Shown here one piece after another: positions 1-11,871 of a stretch of DNA of 64,000 bases. Numbering within the stretch: position 1 is the first letter of the stretch; every line of letters begins with the position of its first letter. This DNA is from Ehretia macrophylla (taxonomy: Eukaryota; Streptophyta; Magnoliopsida; Boraginales; Ehretiaceae): assembly GCA_037974665.1 (NCBI GenBank), contig CM075767.1:18120840-18184839 (forward strand), given 5' to 3'. Both the position numbers and the translations under genes were made by a program. The notes below the pieces were generated by a model that was not told the origin of the DNA, searched no databases, and saw only the letters and a list, made by a program, of their open reading frames with translations.

Positions 1-794
1 AAAAAGGAAGCCATATGATATTTGTTTGATTTGAGCTTCCAACTTGTTCTTGCATATTTTTTTCCGGAATCGTTGTTCTTGGACCAGAAAAAGTGTTTTT
101 TTTTTGTTTTTTTAGAATCACATGCTTCTATATTTGTTTGCCAATTAAATATGGTAGTTTAGATTTGGTATTTAATACTTTCTAACTATGGTTAGAAAGT
201 TAGTTAAGGAAGATTAATGTGGTCTATAGATGAGATCTAATGACATGTGACATTAATCAAGAGGAGTATTGTATAGAATTGTAGAGAACAAAATTATAGA
301 AAAGCCAAGTCCGTGTGATGGTTGTGGATAGATATGTGACGAAATCCTACAATTTTGTTTTTATTACGCATAAGTACTTTTAAATTTTTGGTTGATTAGT
401 TCAAATTGTACCATAAAATGATGTTCATTTCATGTATTGTATGTATACATCAAGAAGATGCAAGGGGCAGGATAGAGCATTTTTTTTTTTAATTTTGTCA
501 TTAAAAATTGCCCCATGCAACGACACGTGATCATTTAACGTCAAGATTAACGAAATGGGTAAATTATTTGGCCAATCCTATTTTAACCACGCCATAATTT
601 TTGTTTTCGAAATCCCACTAGTTTTTTAATATGATATCAGTCAAGCCATTCTATCACATAATGTCAATAAAACCAAGTGAAAGGGGATAAAACGTAAATA
701 CTGCTGCAATATTAGTGCTCATTTGTAGTGCTGGATTATTCTAGAGCAAAAGGCAAGAGATATTATCAATAGAAAAGCCACAATAATTGTGCTG
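1..794. other. AT-rich intergenic stretch, no gene seen
   Basis: No open frame of useful length and no recognisable protein motif on either strand. The stretch has several T runs and ends at the left flank of the TRIM-like element. Nothing further can be supported. Confidence 0.6.
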
Positions 795-799
795 CAATA

Positions 800-1178
800 T
801 GTTAAGATAACTGGGTTTCCATCCTAAAGTCCATTGATTTTAGGTTGAAATCTTAGTTATCTTAACATGGTATCAGAGTTAGGTCCATTGTCTAATTAAT
901 CTTGTTAATCTTTCGTTCGTATACCACGCGTGTTCAATCTTTCACGTGCTGGCCTTTTCACGTGTATTCAATCTCTTCCACGTGCGGTCCTTTCCACGTG
1001 TAAAATTCAATATTCCACGTGTGACCTCTCTTAAATCAAGTCATACGTGAGGGAGAGTGTTAAAATATACACTTGTTCCATATCAGAAAATCAAAAACTC
1101 TAAGACCGTCTTATAAGATTTTGGACTACTCCACTTAATACCAATTGATTTTAAGATAGAACCTCAGTTATCTTAACA
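800..1178 (+). mobile_element. TRIM-like miniature LTR retroelement
   Basis: A small element bounded by two related terminal repeats, 800-867 and 1058-1178. Both start TGTTAA and both end in the same TTATCTTAACA tail preceded by a related ATTGATTTTA stretch. Directly after the left repeat comes TGGTATCAGAG (868-878), the classic initiator-tRNA-Met primer binding site, and directly before the right repeat is a purine run GAGGGAGAG, a polypurine tract. Flanks are CAATA (795-799) and CAATG (1179-1183), a five-base duplication with one difference. There is no coding capacity. The terminal repeats are unequal in length and diverged, so this is an old copy. The pattern matches TRIMs, which depend on proteins from other elements. 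Confidence 0.7.
925..1021 (+). promoter_or_regulatory. G-box array inside the TRIM-like element
   Basis: CACGTG occurs five times, starting at 943, 959, 979, 995 and 1016, with a related CACGCGTG at 925. Spacing is 16 to 21 bases, about one and a half to two helical turns. The array is built of a degenerate tandem unit of about 34-39 bases beginning TTCAAT (933, 967, 1006), each full unit holding two boxes. CACGTG is the known target of plant bZIP and bHLH factors, and the flanking C and T make several copies look like ABA-response elements (CCACGTGT). Binding is inferred from motif density only. Confidence 0.6.
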
Positions 1179-1259
1179 CAATGGCCAACCAACAAAAGTG
1201 GCTAATTATTGAATCAGCGCATAGAGAATTGAAGAAGCTTATAACCGCCTCATGTATGC

Positions 1260-1466
1260 TATAAATAGAGAGCTTGTTCATCATTTGTAAGTGAGCTGGA
1301 GAAACAGAGCTCCTAAATTATGAGCCATTGAGCTCCATATTCAAGGAGCCTACGAGTGCTCCACAATCCTGGAGTCACGAGCCATGATATCCGAATCAAT
1401 ATCGGAGAGATCCTCCGACACAACATATCAAATTATCAACTATTGTAATCCACTTCCATCATATCA
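1260..1466 (+). other. Promoter-like, hairpin-rich stretch
   Basis: A good TATA box (TATAAATAG, 1260-1268) is followed by consecutive short inverted repeats built on CTCC/GGAG: around 1292-1315, 1329-1353 and 1357-1381. A TCGGAG...CTCCGA hairpin follows near 1403-1420. The stretch ends in a sequence resembling a polyadenylation region (CAATGAAAATAG). It resembles the promoter and leader of a retroelement or pararetrovirus, but no coding region supports either. The small open frame at 1467-1697 has no recognised domain and is not called. Confidence 0.3.
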
Positions 1467-1699
1467 ATGAAAATAGAATTCAGTTTCAATTTTCCAACAA
1501 ATACATCTGCTTCGCGAACCTCACCACCAACCAAAAAATCATCTTCTTCATCGTCATGGCACTTTCACGCCCACTTGCTTGCGTATCAGCGACAATGGGT
1601 TTATAAAAGCAATTGGGTTAAGTGTGAAGTCTACGCTTGTGGGTTATGGTGTTGTGATTGCTTTGAAGCTGTACATAATGTTTTTGTTAAGAATTAGTG

Positions 1700-2734
1700 G
1701 AAATAAAAATGGTGTTATGAATAAAAATGAAGTTGTACACAATGTTTATTGTTAAGATTTTGTCAATCAGTGCATTATTTGGAAAGCACAAAAAGGAAGG
1801 AGGAAGCAGATTTGGGAAAGAAGAAGAAATAAAAAAAAAGATAAAAAAAAGAATAATAAAAGGAAGAAGACCCTGAGAAAAACATAAAAAAATATATAAT
1901 GAAAAAGAAAAAAATAATTCATTTGAGGTTTTTAAATTTCACTATTAATTTATGTTTTAACCCCTTTTCTGTTAGTTTTTTAACGGTATTTTAAAGGCAT
2001 GACTTATATGAAACTTAGACAATTAATGTCTCTTTTAAAATTAAAAATAATTCGATGGTCAAAATAAGACCAATCAAATAGTCTAGAGACTCTTAAAATA
2101 TTTTAACCTAACCAAAATATTGAAACAAGGATCCTTTTTTCTTTTTGTCCAAAACAAGGATCAATTTCAATATTTTTTTCATAAACATTGCGAAAAGGCT
2201 TATTCAACTTTTCAATTATCAAGAACTACATGAAAAATTGATTCATTCAATAAAATTAAGAGTGAAATTTGTCTCTACGAGTATATTTTTTTTATCAAGT
2301 AACATACTTATTAATTAAATTACAAAAATAGAAAGGCAATCTGCACCCAAACTATACAAACAAGACTTCAAAGAACAAAATAAAAGTACATGACACAAAT
2401 ACATAACAAATACATCACAGGAGTTGGGGTGAGAAGCAGCAGTAGTAGTTAACCAAAAATAGCAGGCTACAAAGGCATACATGGGTTTAACCTAAACACA
2501 CACCATCACTACTAAACCGATAATAGAAAATACCAAAACCAACATAAGTTTATACAAAAGTAGTAAGAATGAAAGATAGAAAAAGAAAAGCAAGAAAAAA
2601 CAAAAGAAGAGAGGAAGGGGAGAGTTGGGTACTACGTACCGACCATATCGCCAGAGCTTTTAAAATGACCACACAGTACTGGTGGGATAACCTTCAACTA
2701 AAGGTGAGAAGAAATCCTCCTGAGAGAGTGTGCA
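1700..2734. other. Intergenic, no gene seen
   Basis: A/T- and purine-rich DNA with short homopolymer runs. No open frame or repeat boundary could be supported here, apart from the junction with the family A LTR at 2735. Confidence 0.55.
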
Positions 2735-3195
2735 TGTAACACCCCGACCCGTGCATATAATTATTTTATTGATGTGCATATATTTATATGTCTACTTTAG
2801 TTATTTACGTATATACGTTTGCATAAAATATCATCTTTTTGGGTTACGTGCATCTATTTCGTTTAACATGCATTTATATCAAACTATGTGCATACATCTA
2901 ATTTAACAAGAAATTTCATCTATTAACATATATTGCATCATTATAAATGCCTTCTTATGTAAGTAGGCACGTGTAATTGGTTAATGTGCATAATTCTCAT
3001 TTTACATGCAATTTCGGGACTTCACGAACACTTTGAAAAATCGTAGGAATCATAAAAAATAATTAACGTAGACAATTAGGAATTGGAACAACTAAATTAG
3101 TTAGAATTAAACTAGAATGACAAACTAGTTAATAACATTAAGTTGAAGACATGTTAGTCATTTGGGTTTTTTTTTCTTTTATTATTTACACCTAA

Positions 3196-3281
3196 TACAC
3201 TACAACACACACAAACACACACAAAAATCAGATTTCCACACACACACACACAATAAAATGACTAAAACACACACACACAAG
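3196..3281 (+). repeat. CA-rich simple repeat
   Basis: Imperfect CA/ACAAA dinucleotide repeat within the family A LTR. Confidence 0.75.
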
Positions 3282-5507
3282 AAGAGAAGAATAATAGAGG
3301 AAAATAAGGAAGGAGAAGAAGATTAGCTCAACTTTTACATGTTCTTCAAGGTCTAGGTGAGGAAGATTTATCTTTTGTGCATTTGAATAGTTAGGGTTTA
3401 AATTAAAATTTCTAGATTATAATTTATTGCCTTATCCTTGCTTATTGATGCTTTAGTTGCCTTTTATTATGAGTGGAGAACACTCTTTTGTGGTTTAATA
3501 GCAATTGTTATGGTAGTTTATTGATAGAATAAAGTTTAGTTAGTTAAATGTAAAATGGTAGACAAAGTATTTGTTTAAATGCATAAATGAAGTGTAGGAA
3601 TGTTATATAGACTAAAGTAATGGTTATTGTTGGCTCAAATGCAAGAAATAACAAGAAGATGATAAGCAAGCAAAATTCGGATTTGGACACTGCACTGGCC
3701 CTGAATTCCGAAATAGTTTTGGTATAGCAAAAGTGCTTAGAATTGAACAAAATTTTTATGGAAGCTAGATTAGACAGTTTAGAATAAATGTGGATTTCTA
3801 GAGCTAAGTCAAATTCTAAAGTTTTGACCCTACGATTTAACTATTTCCGAAATGTGTTTGAAAATCGCTGGTGCAGGGGCAGTTCGCGCAGTTGCACGGA
3901 AAAGGTCATAACTTGTAGAATTTAGATCGGAATTGAGTTTAGCTTGAGGCTAAAGTCATCTACACTCAAAGAGATATGTTTATACATGAAAATCAGAAAC
4001 TTTGGAGGTCATTAGCATAGGTAACCAAACTGATTAAGTTAGGGTTCTGTTAGAAATGGGGAAAGGGCATGCTTTTGTGAAGTTCTTGCTTGATTTGTTT
4101 GGAGTTTTGAGGTTATTTGAACTAATTGATGGTTATGAGATGTCTAATGAGTTATTTTATGTGTTAATTAAGTGAGTTGATTAGTTATGTGAGATTTAAT
4201 TGTCACGAGCCTATGGTGCTATTCTTACAAGAACCTTGTTTGAATTAGTATGTGAGCGTATCCGTGGTTAATCGTGTTGATTTTTTGAATTAGATTAAAC
4301 TTTAAATGATGTCATAGGTGTTATTGTACCTAAGATAGAGTTTTTAAGTGGTTAAAACTTGATTGAACTTGCTAAAATTGGATTGATCACTAAAGGGGTT
4401 GTGAATAGGTTTGTTGTTTGGATGTGTTTGGTTGCCATAGTTAATATTTATTATGTTAGGTAGTGCCTAAAATGCTTTTATGGCATTGATTTGAGGGATG
4501 GTTTAGGTAGTTGTAGTTCAAATGCTTTCGGGGCTTTTATGGTAAATGTGGTTAAAAAACAGGTTTTCATAGTTCTAAGTGGTGTTATAAAGTGTCATTA
4601 GAAGTGTAGAATAACTACTTGTGAATTATGTAACTTGTGTTTCGTTTGTGCTTCAAATTGTATTAATAGACAAAGGGGAAAAAATGTTAAAGTTAAGTTT
4701 AATGTTAGTAATTAACTTGTAGTTAGTGATTTGAGAGTTTAAATGCATTTGGATAGCTTTTGTATTCTATTAGCGAAGTTTGTGAATTGTGTGATTTAGT
4801 TACTTTGAAAGAATATTGTCTAATTCTTACTATATTGTTAAGTTGTTTATATAATGTGAACTTTAGTGTATTGACTATGAATAATATCTACGGAATTTCA
4901 TGTGATAAGTATGTGTTCTACTATATGTTAGAATTCTTATTTTAACTTAGTGTAACTAGCGATACTTAGTGGAATGTTCATGAATGAACGCAAGTTAAAG
5001 AATAGAAGAGTATCTTAATAACGTGTTTAGCAGTTCAAAGTAGTCTAGTGCATGGTTAGTGGAATTATGAAAGTTAATGTTTCCTTCAAGCTTGTTAATT
5101 AACTTTTGATTAAAGTAAGCACATCATTTAGCCTTAGCATGAAATATGCATGTTTAGTGTTCTTAGATCATACTAATTGAGCTATATCTTGATGATGATA
5201 TAAAATGTGACTATTGCACGCAAATTAACTGTTTTAATGTGAATGAGTTGTCTTTAAGTTGAATAGCATTGTTGTGTTAGGTAGTGGTTTTGAGTGGTTA
5301 TTAAAGAGATTGGTGCTTTCGGAGAGTATTTGAGAGATTGGCTAAATTCTCGCAGGTTTGTTTTTAAAAAGGTGAGGGAATCTTCATCTTTTTGTACATC
5401 TTAACTTATTTTATTGGTTATAGATTGTATGATTAGTAATTGAAATAGTTTATAAGTACTATTTACTCGCTATCTTGTGTTTTCTCGTGTTATTTGTGTT
5501 TAATTGT

Positions 5508-5533
5508 GAGGGCGGCCTACTTTGTCGTCCCTC
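5508..5533 (+). other. CTACTTT-loop hairpin, family A LTR
   Basis: Arms GAGGGCGGC and GTCGTCCCTC pair, with one bulge, around the seven-base loop CTACTTT. The same loop with different arms recurs in the family B and D LTRs and twice in the chromovirus LTR. Confidence 0.6.
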
Positions 5534-6292
5534 ATATGTGATAATTGATATACTTGGTTCTCGTGATCATGTTTTGGGTTGCACAACCTTTTCGGACATG
5601 GTAGCGTTGAGAAACACGAGCGGCGTCGGGCTTGCCGTGCTCCATCGACTACCATGGTGCCTATTCCTATGATGCCCAGACCTAGCATAAAGATTTTTAA
5701 TTAGAAATTGCATATTTATTTTATTAAATTGCATTTTAATTAGATTTTTAATCCGGAATTTTACTTATCATTATTATCTATAATTAATAAATTAAGTAAT
5801 GAAACTTCATGAAACAATTATTATTTTTATTTTATGAGAAACAAACAGTTAATATTTCATTATTATAATTATTTTAATTGTATTTAATCAACTTGTCAAG
5901 AATAATTATTTAGTTACTTTAGAATTTTATTTATTAAAAGTCACCTTGTGAATATTATCATTAATTTAAATTGCTAATTTAGTGTGAAATCCCGAGTGTG
6001 AGAATGATTATATTGTTATTAAATTATTCTTTGGATATATAAGAGTTATAAATAATAGATTTATCTAGAATAGTTAATAAATTATTAATTTCATTAACTG
6101 CGTTTAATTAATTTAAGGAATAATCCGCTCCGGAATAATTATTCTTAATAAATTGTATTATTATTTAAATTTATCTTAGGTATTTTTAATCGGTTGTCTT
6201 TAATTGAGTGCGAAGCCGGGTCGGGACTGAGTGAATTTCTGAGACACCCGATCTTTTAATTCTAATTAGTTGATTTTGAGGTCTTCAATAGG

Positions 6293-6346
6293 AAATAATA
6301 ATAATAATAATACTAATATTAATAATAATAATAGTAATAAAATAAA

Positions 6347-6381
<35 letters not shown>

Positions 6382-6623
6382 TAATAAAAATAAATAGCAA
6401 AAATAACTCAGCCACAAAAAAAAAAAATTTTCTCACCCATTCTCAACTACACACACGCGCAGGTCCAAACAAAACCACCAAACCCACTTTGATTTTTCAT
6501 CTCTCTCACGCGACACACACACACAGCCCCCTCACCAACATATCAAAACCTCTCATCACCACCAGCATACCATCGGGCAGAGAGAGAGAGAGAGAGAGAT
6601 AGAGAGAGGGAGAGAGAGAGAGG
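6293..6623 (+). repeat. AAT and GA microsatellites in 5' LTR B
   Basis: An interrupted (AAT)n tract at 6293-6374 and an interrupted (GA)n tract at 6579-6623. The same pair occurs in the other LTR copy. Confidence 0.85.
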
Positions 6624-8320
6624 ATGCAGCTTTGGTGAAAAAGAAGAAGAGAAAAAAAAATTTATAGCTAGGGCTCAAGGCCTCTCTACGCGCGGCTGAG
6701 GTTAGAAATCAGATCTGGAGCAGCATAATCAAGCGAGGGAGATATATCTTATGCCTTTCAATTACTTGTTATATTTAATTGAGTCAGGTATGATATGTGT
6801 ATATGAAATATGTGAGGTATGATGCTTGAATGTTGATCTGTGGGTTGTAGGATGATAAGCAAGATCTCTTTTGCTTAATTTATTTGATTTAGCTTACGGG
6901 TTAGTATTAATCAACTGTTTATTTTATTGGGATTAGTTGAATCTTATGTGTTTGTTGAAGTGCCTGAGAAGGGTTGTATTCTATTTTACATGATTTCTGA
7001 AATGAAAATAAGATTTGCAAGATAGTAATTGCGTAAGTATTTAGTTCTTTGTGAGCATGTGCGTGTTTCTGTTGACTGTCAATGCCAGCAGCCGATTACC
7101 CAGCGCCGGCAAAGGCTGTTCAGCGAACTGCAGCCCGTCGGAGGTGGTTGCAGCTTCATGCCTTTTCTTTTGCTCATTCGAATGGTGGATGCAAGTTAAT
7201 TTTTGATAATATAGTGTGCTAACAACTTGAAATTAATGAGGTAATTAAGGGAGTAGAATCTAATAGTAAGTTAGTTAGACTAATATAATTAATCTAGTTA
7301 GAATCGCTCAAATGTTTGAATTATGTGTACGTTGTTCATGACTAGCTAAACAAGTTTTAAATTTTTAGTGGTTTGGATATTAGATTTATGATTTGGAAGC
7401 TAACTTAAGGCAAATAATGAATAGAATTTACTTGTATGACTTGTAAATTAGTTTAGCTATGTTTAAATGTCACACGATTAATAAGAGTATGTAAAGAACA
7501 AGTACTTACTATGGCTATGAGAACATGCAGTTAGTTAGTAAAAGAATAAAATTTTAGACAGTTTGGCCTTCTACATGTTGATAAAAGTTAACTCTTTTAA
7601 GTGATTAATTAACGTAGGCACCTTGACTAATAAGTAAAGGCTTGGACATAAGAGAAAAGTTGAACTTAACATGGTAGTAATTATGTTCGATAAGCAAATC
7701 ACTAAGAAGTAAGAATTTAATCAAAGTCAGTGACACTAGCTTAAGACCATCTTATTATGTTATCTAAATAAGAATAAACACATAGAAGCAACTAACATTA
7801 CCTCAAGTAAGAATTCTTTAGGTAGTTAGAAATTGACATTTTTACTAGTTGTTATTTATGTCTTCTTCTCAGATGTGTAGTTAATTGAATTATCAAAGTT
7901 AATTATGAGAAGTTATGCGGGGAAGTTTGAAACATTTAAAGTTAATTAACAATTGCTTTAGCTAGTATTTGCATTTGTGGTTTAACTTGCCTTGAGGAAT
8001 TATAAAGGATGCAAGAAGGGTTAGTTAGAACTGAAATTTGAAATAAAGCTAACGATCTCTTCATGTTGGCTATTCTAGTTGAGAGAAAACTAATTGGCAC
8101 TAAAAAGGGGCTTAGTGAACCTTAGTTTAAAATACATGGTTACTTTAATCCTACAATTAGTTAGTTGCCATTTAGCTCATAGTTGCCTTTTTACTGTTGA
8201 CTTGACTCATACACTTTACGTAGCTGTTGTTGCTCATTAATACTTAATTGTTTACATGAATAGTTGAGTTACATGTTTAGTTGAAATTCAATGATTAACT
8301 GATTCTATTGTTACATGTTT

Positions 8321-8345
8321 GAGGACAACCTACTTTGCTGTCCTC
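8321..8345 (+). other. CTACTTT-loop hairpin, family B LTR
   Basis: Arms GAGGACAAC (8321-8329) and GCTGTCCTC (8337-8345) pair, with one mismatch near the loop, around CTACTTT. Confidence 0.6.
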
Positions 8346-8417
8346 ATTTATGTGCCTAGTAATAAATAAATGTTGCATGTACTTTTTATTTACTATCTTG
8401 TGAATGATTTTTTTTGG

Positions 8418-8498
8418 GGTTGCGCAACCTTTTCGAACATGGTAGCGTCGAGAAACACGGGCGGCGTCGGGTTTGCCGTGCTCCCTCGACTACCATGG
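8418..8498 (+). other. Palindrome plus long stem-loop, family B LTR
   Basis: A perfect 12-base palindrome GGTTGCGCAACC is followed eight bases later by a stem CATGGTAG...CTACCATG (8438-8445 with 8490-8497). The stem continues as TCGAG/CTCGA after a CG bulge. A second, inner stem CACGG.C/GCCGTG lies inside (8456-8462 with 8475-8480). The same arrangement is found in families A and C and, with a different stem sequence, in D. Confidence 0.65.
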
Positions 8499-9485
8499 TA
8501 CCTATTCCCTTCGCCCTGAGGCATACTCCACTACCCCAGAGGCGTGGTTCACCTGCGGGCATGGACCTATCTCGGGAGAAAGGGTCGTAGGATCGGGATA
8601 CATCTGGAGTATCCCAATTGTCGGTGTTTGGGGTTTGCCGGCATGTTCGTGAGGTTCGTGGTTCGAGATTAAAAGCAAGAAGATGAACCGTATCCTTTTT
8701 AATATAATTGTTACTTATAATTGTATTCCTATTAAAGTGTTGGTTAATGTTGAGTTGTTGTTTAATGTGTGAGATATTTTATTGCTGTTTATGATTTGTT
8801 TTCGAGCTAAAACTGTTAAAGTAAGCTTGTAGCTTTATTTCCTTGAATTGGCATTTAGTCTTGCAATCGATTTTATCACTTGGTCTTATTGATACTTGAG
8901 CTACATGATACACTTGTTTATTTGCATTGTATGAGAATCTTGTTAAAACCTTTCTAGGTATTTGTACACCTCCCTCACTGAGTATACTCATAATGTATAC
9001 TCATTCCTCTTTTCTTTAAACTATTTCATGCGAGACAGGTTCAGTTCCTCTGGAGACGGAGGAGGAGGCTCGGGAGTCTCCTTGAGTTCTTGCATGGTGT
9101 TGTGTGGTAGTTCTTGTAAATGTAGTGGTTAATATGAAATCTTTTGAGGCCTGTGTGCCTTGTAAATATTTGATAAATGTAAATATGTAACTAAGCTAAG
9201 TTCACTTAGACTAGCGGTCTGTAATATTTTTTGGAGGACATTAATACTGTTAGCTATCTAATCTAGAACTCTATAGACTATTTTGCTAGGACTAGATAAC
9301 TAGCGTTATCTTGGGAATTTCAATGTCTTGTGTTAATTGTGGAGTTTTGTGTGAAAATTTCTCTGGACACAGGTGTTAGAATATCTTATAAATAGGGGAG
9401 ACTCCGCCCGTTTTCCCTTGTTTTTCGTGCCTTGGGTTTGGGTTTTGGGACTCTGATCTCGTGAGGGATTGGGGTGTTACAGTTG

Positions 9486-9497
9486 TGGTATCAGAGC
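9486..9497 (+). promoter_or_regulatory. Primer binding site, family B
   Basis: TGGTATCAGAGC, complementary to the 3' end of initiator tRNA-Met, begins five bases after the LTR end. This fixes the LTR boundary and the plus-strand orientation. Confidence 0.85.
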
Positions 9498-10014
9498 TTC
9501 TTTAGTTAGCTCTTAGCCGAGACAGGGTCCTTGGGCTATTGGGTAGCAACCCCTGAATGTACGCATGTAGTCATGACTCGAATGAGTGTGTGTGTTTATA
9601 TATGAGGCTTGTGTGTTTTGAATACAAGTGTGCTCTACGTGTCGTAATTGTGTATATGTGAAGATTGTATGATACTTATATTTATGTGATTAAATGCTTC
9701 TCCAAATGATTCTACGAATAACTACTTGCCTCAAATACTAGTAATGATATGCGTGATTGAATTTTGTGAACTAAGTTGTTACAAATAGCATGATAACTTG
9801 CTAATCCCACTAAGAGTTATTAGCCTTCAGTATAGTTGATAATTGCATAATAGACTAAGGCATTAATTGTGCATATGAAATAATTGTTTAGCATGTGAAA
9901 TTCTATCACATATAATATGAGCATCTTATGAGAAGTCTAATATAAATGACATCAACTGCATGCATATACCACCCTTAAACTGGTAAGTAACCTCTTCCCC
10001 TCTGTAGAGCAAAG

Positions 10015-10380
10015 ATGGAAGAAGGCAAGCTACCGGGGGATGAGGGGTCATCAAGGGAGGAGACAGGTTATTATACCTCTATTGCTGAGCAAGTTCGGGT
10101 GCTGGTTCAAGTAGCAGAAACTATGTTGAGAGTGGTACGGGGCCTTGAAATTCAGATCCTGCAGGAGTCATTTGGAGGGGTGACTAAGGGAGAAAAGAGG
10201 CAACATGACCCAGAAACAGGGCCTAGTCAGACTGCCAAGAGGTCATTTCAGCTTGTGCACTGTAGTTATTACAAATGCCAGGGGAATTCTGTTGTAGATT
10301 GTTAGAAACGAGCAGGACGTTGTACAGGTTGTGGAAGCCACTTACATCAAGTGAAATACTGTCCTAAATGAGAGACAGGA
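10015..10380 (+). mobile_element. gag-like remnant of family B element
   Basis: Begins at an ATG shortly after a leader containing TGGTAAGTAA (9981-9990). The only recognisable protein feature is a CCHC zinc knuckle (C-x2-C-x4-H-x4-C, spelled CTGCGSHLHQVKYC). It closely resembles the knuckle CLGCGSNQHRVRDC in the chromovirus gag at 30-32 kb. The resemblance suggests common descent with the chromovirus gag. It is a fossil fragment. Confidence 0.6.
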
Positions 10381-10539
10381 GTGAGTGGTACTACCCAGGG
10401 CAGTGCTGCAGATGGGGCTTCTACCCACAGGGATCTGGCTGTGGTATACTTCGTGGACCCGCAGGGAGTACTTGAGGGATTGGGTAAGAATCAAATGAGT
10501 CTCTTTCATATTTAAATAATTAATGTTGGCATGCATTCA

Positions 10540-11100
10540 TACTAATCTATAAGGAGTTGGAAGCATCCATATACATGATTGGTTTTCTACGGAGATATGA
10601 CGGTTGCAGTGGAGTTTCTTGTGGGATATTCTTTTGGTATTTTATTGGGGAGAAATTATTTAATGTCGGTTGACCTTTAATTGCATCTTCATTTGTAATA
10701 TCATTTGGAAAACTCGGTTGGTCTTCTTGCTTGACATTGCACTTGGAATTCTTGTGTGGCATTTCTATCTACGGAAGTATGATTTGCTGGCATTCCTTAT
10801 AGGGACCTTTATTTGGTACCCTTATTCTGAATTTTCAATATGGAATTCTTGTGGCATTCTTATGAAAATTCTTCATGGATTCTTAATCAATAATTAGAAC
10901 TAGTGGTATTCTTTGAGACCGGGGTTTATGATTCAAATTATTTACTTGCATCTTGGCATCTACTTGGGATTCAGAATTTTAGAATGGGTTCTTGTTCGAC
11001 TCTTTTATCGGGAATTTGTATGTGGAGTTCTTTGGCATTCTTGGGCGATGCTTCTCTCCAGCAACAATTTCGACCGGGGTTGTCATGGTTGTTATGGAGA
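10540..11100 (+). repeat. T-rich degenerate repeat region, family B
   Basis: G/T-rich sequence in which variants of TTGGCATTCTTATTGG recur irregularly. Similar filler occupies the same place in family C (26.8-27.33 kb) and family D (58.26-58.92 kb). Confidence 0.5.
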
Positions 11101-11118
11101 TCTCTTTTGAGAGTAAGG

Positions 11119-11154
11119 AATTGCGAGGACGCAATTCTTTGTAGGGGGGAAGAG
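11119..11154 (+). promoter_or_regulatory. Pre-PPT hairpin and polypurine tract, family B
   Basis: A perfect stem AATTGCG/CGCAATT encloses an AGGA loop (11119-11136). It is followed by the purine run GGGGGGAAGAG, which abuts the 3' LTR at 11155. Confidence 0.75.
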
Positions 11155-11781
11155 TGTGATGCCCAGACCTAGCATATAGATTTTTAATTAGAAATTGCAT
11201 ATTTATTTTATTAAATTGCATTTTAATTAGATTTTTAATCCGGAATTTTACTTATCATTATTATCTATAATTAATAAATTAAGTAATGAAACTTCATGAA
11301 ACAATTATTTTTTTTTATTTTATGAGAAACAAACAGTTAATATTTCATTATTATAATTATTTTAATTGTATTTAATCAACTTGTCAAGAATAATTATTTA
11401 GTTACTTTAGAATTTTATTTATTAAAAGTCACCTTGTGAATATTATAATTAATTTAAATTGCTAATTTAGTGTGAAATCCCGAATTTGAGAATGATTATA
11501 TTGTTATTAAATTATTCTTTAGATATATATCAGTTATAAATAATAGATTTATGTAGAATAGTTAATAAATTATTAATTCCATTAATTGCGTTTAATTAAT
11601 TTAAGGAATAATTGGCTCCGGAATAATTATTCTTAATAAATTGTATTGTTATTTAAATTTATCTTAGGTACTTTTAATCGGTTGTCTTTAATTGAGTACG
11701 AAGCCGGGTCGGGACTGAGCGAATTTCTGAGACACCCGATCTTTTAATTCTAATTAGTTGATTTTGAGGTCTTCAATAGGA

Positions 11782-11871
<90 letters not shown>

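Larger units (their letters stand above)
2735..5667 (+). mobile_element. Partial long LTR, family A
   Basis: Starts TGTAACACCCCGACCC, a typical plant LTR start. It carries modules shared with the neighbouring long LTRs: the GTGCAGGGGCAG segment near 3.88 kb, a CTACTTT-loop hairpin (5508-5533), a near-copy of the GGTTGCGCAACC palindrome (5577-5588) and the long hairpin that follows it. It is interrupted at 5667 by the family B element and its right part is not present in the window. It is a fossil and codes for nothing. Confidence 0.7.
5668..9481 (+). repeat. 5' LTR of family B element
   Basis: Complete LTR of about 3.8 kb. It carries an AAT microsatellite (6293-6374), a GA tract (6579-6623), a CTACTTT-loop hairpin (8321-8345), the GGTTGCGCAACC palindrome (8418-8429) and a long stem-loop (8438-8497). 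Its 3' end is fixed by the primer site that begins five bases later. Confidence 0.8.

Noticed and set aside
1467-1697. 76-codon open frame with a Ser run
   Set aside because: No domain, no conserved context and chance length for this base composition.
6270-6602. Asn/Ile-rich open frame of 110 codons
   Set aside because: Translation of the AAT and GA microsatellites in the family B LTR.
10670-11172. Hydrophobic overlapping open frames
   Set aside because: They fall in T-rich filler before the polypurine tract; frames overlap and no membrane protein family is recognisable.
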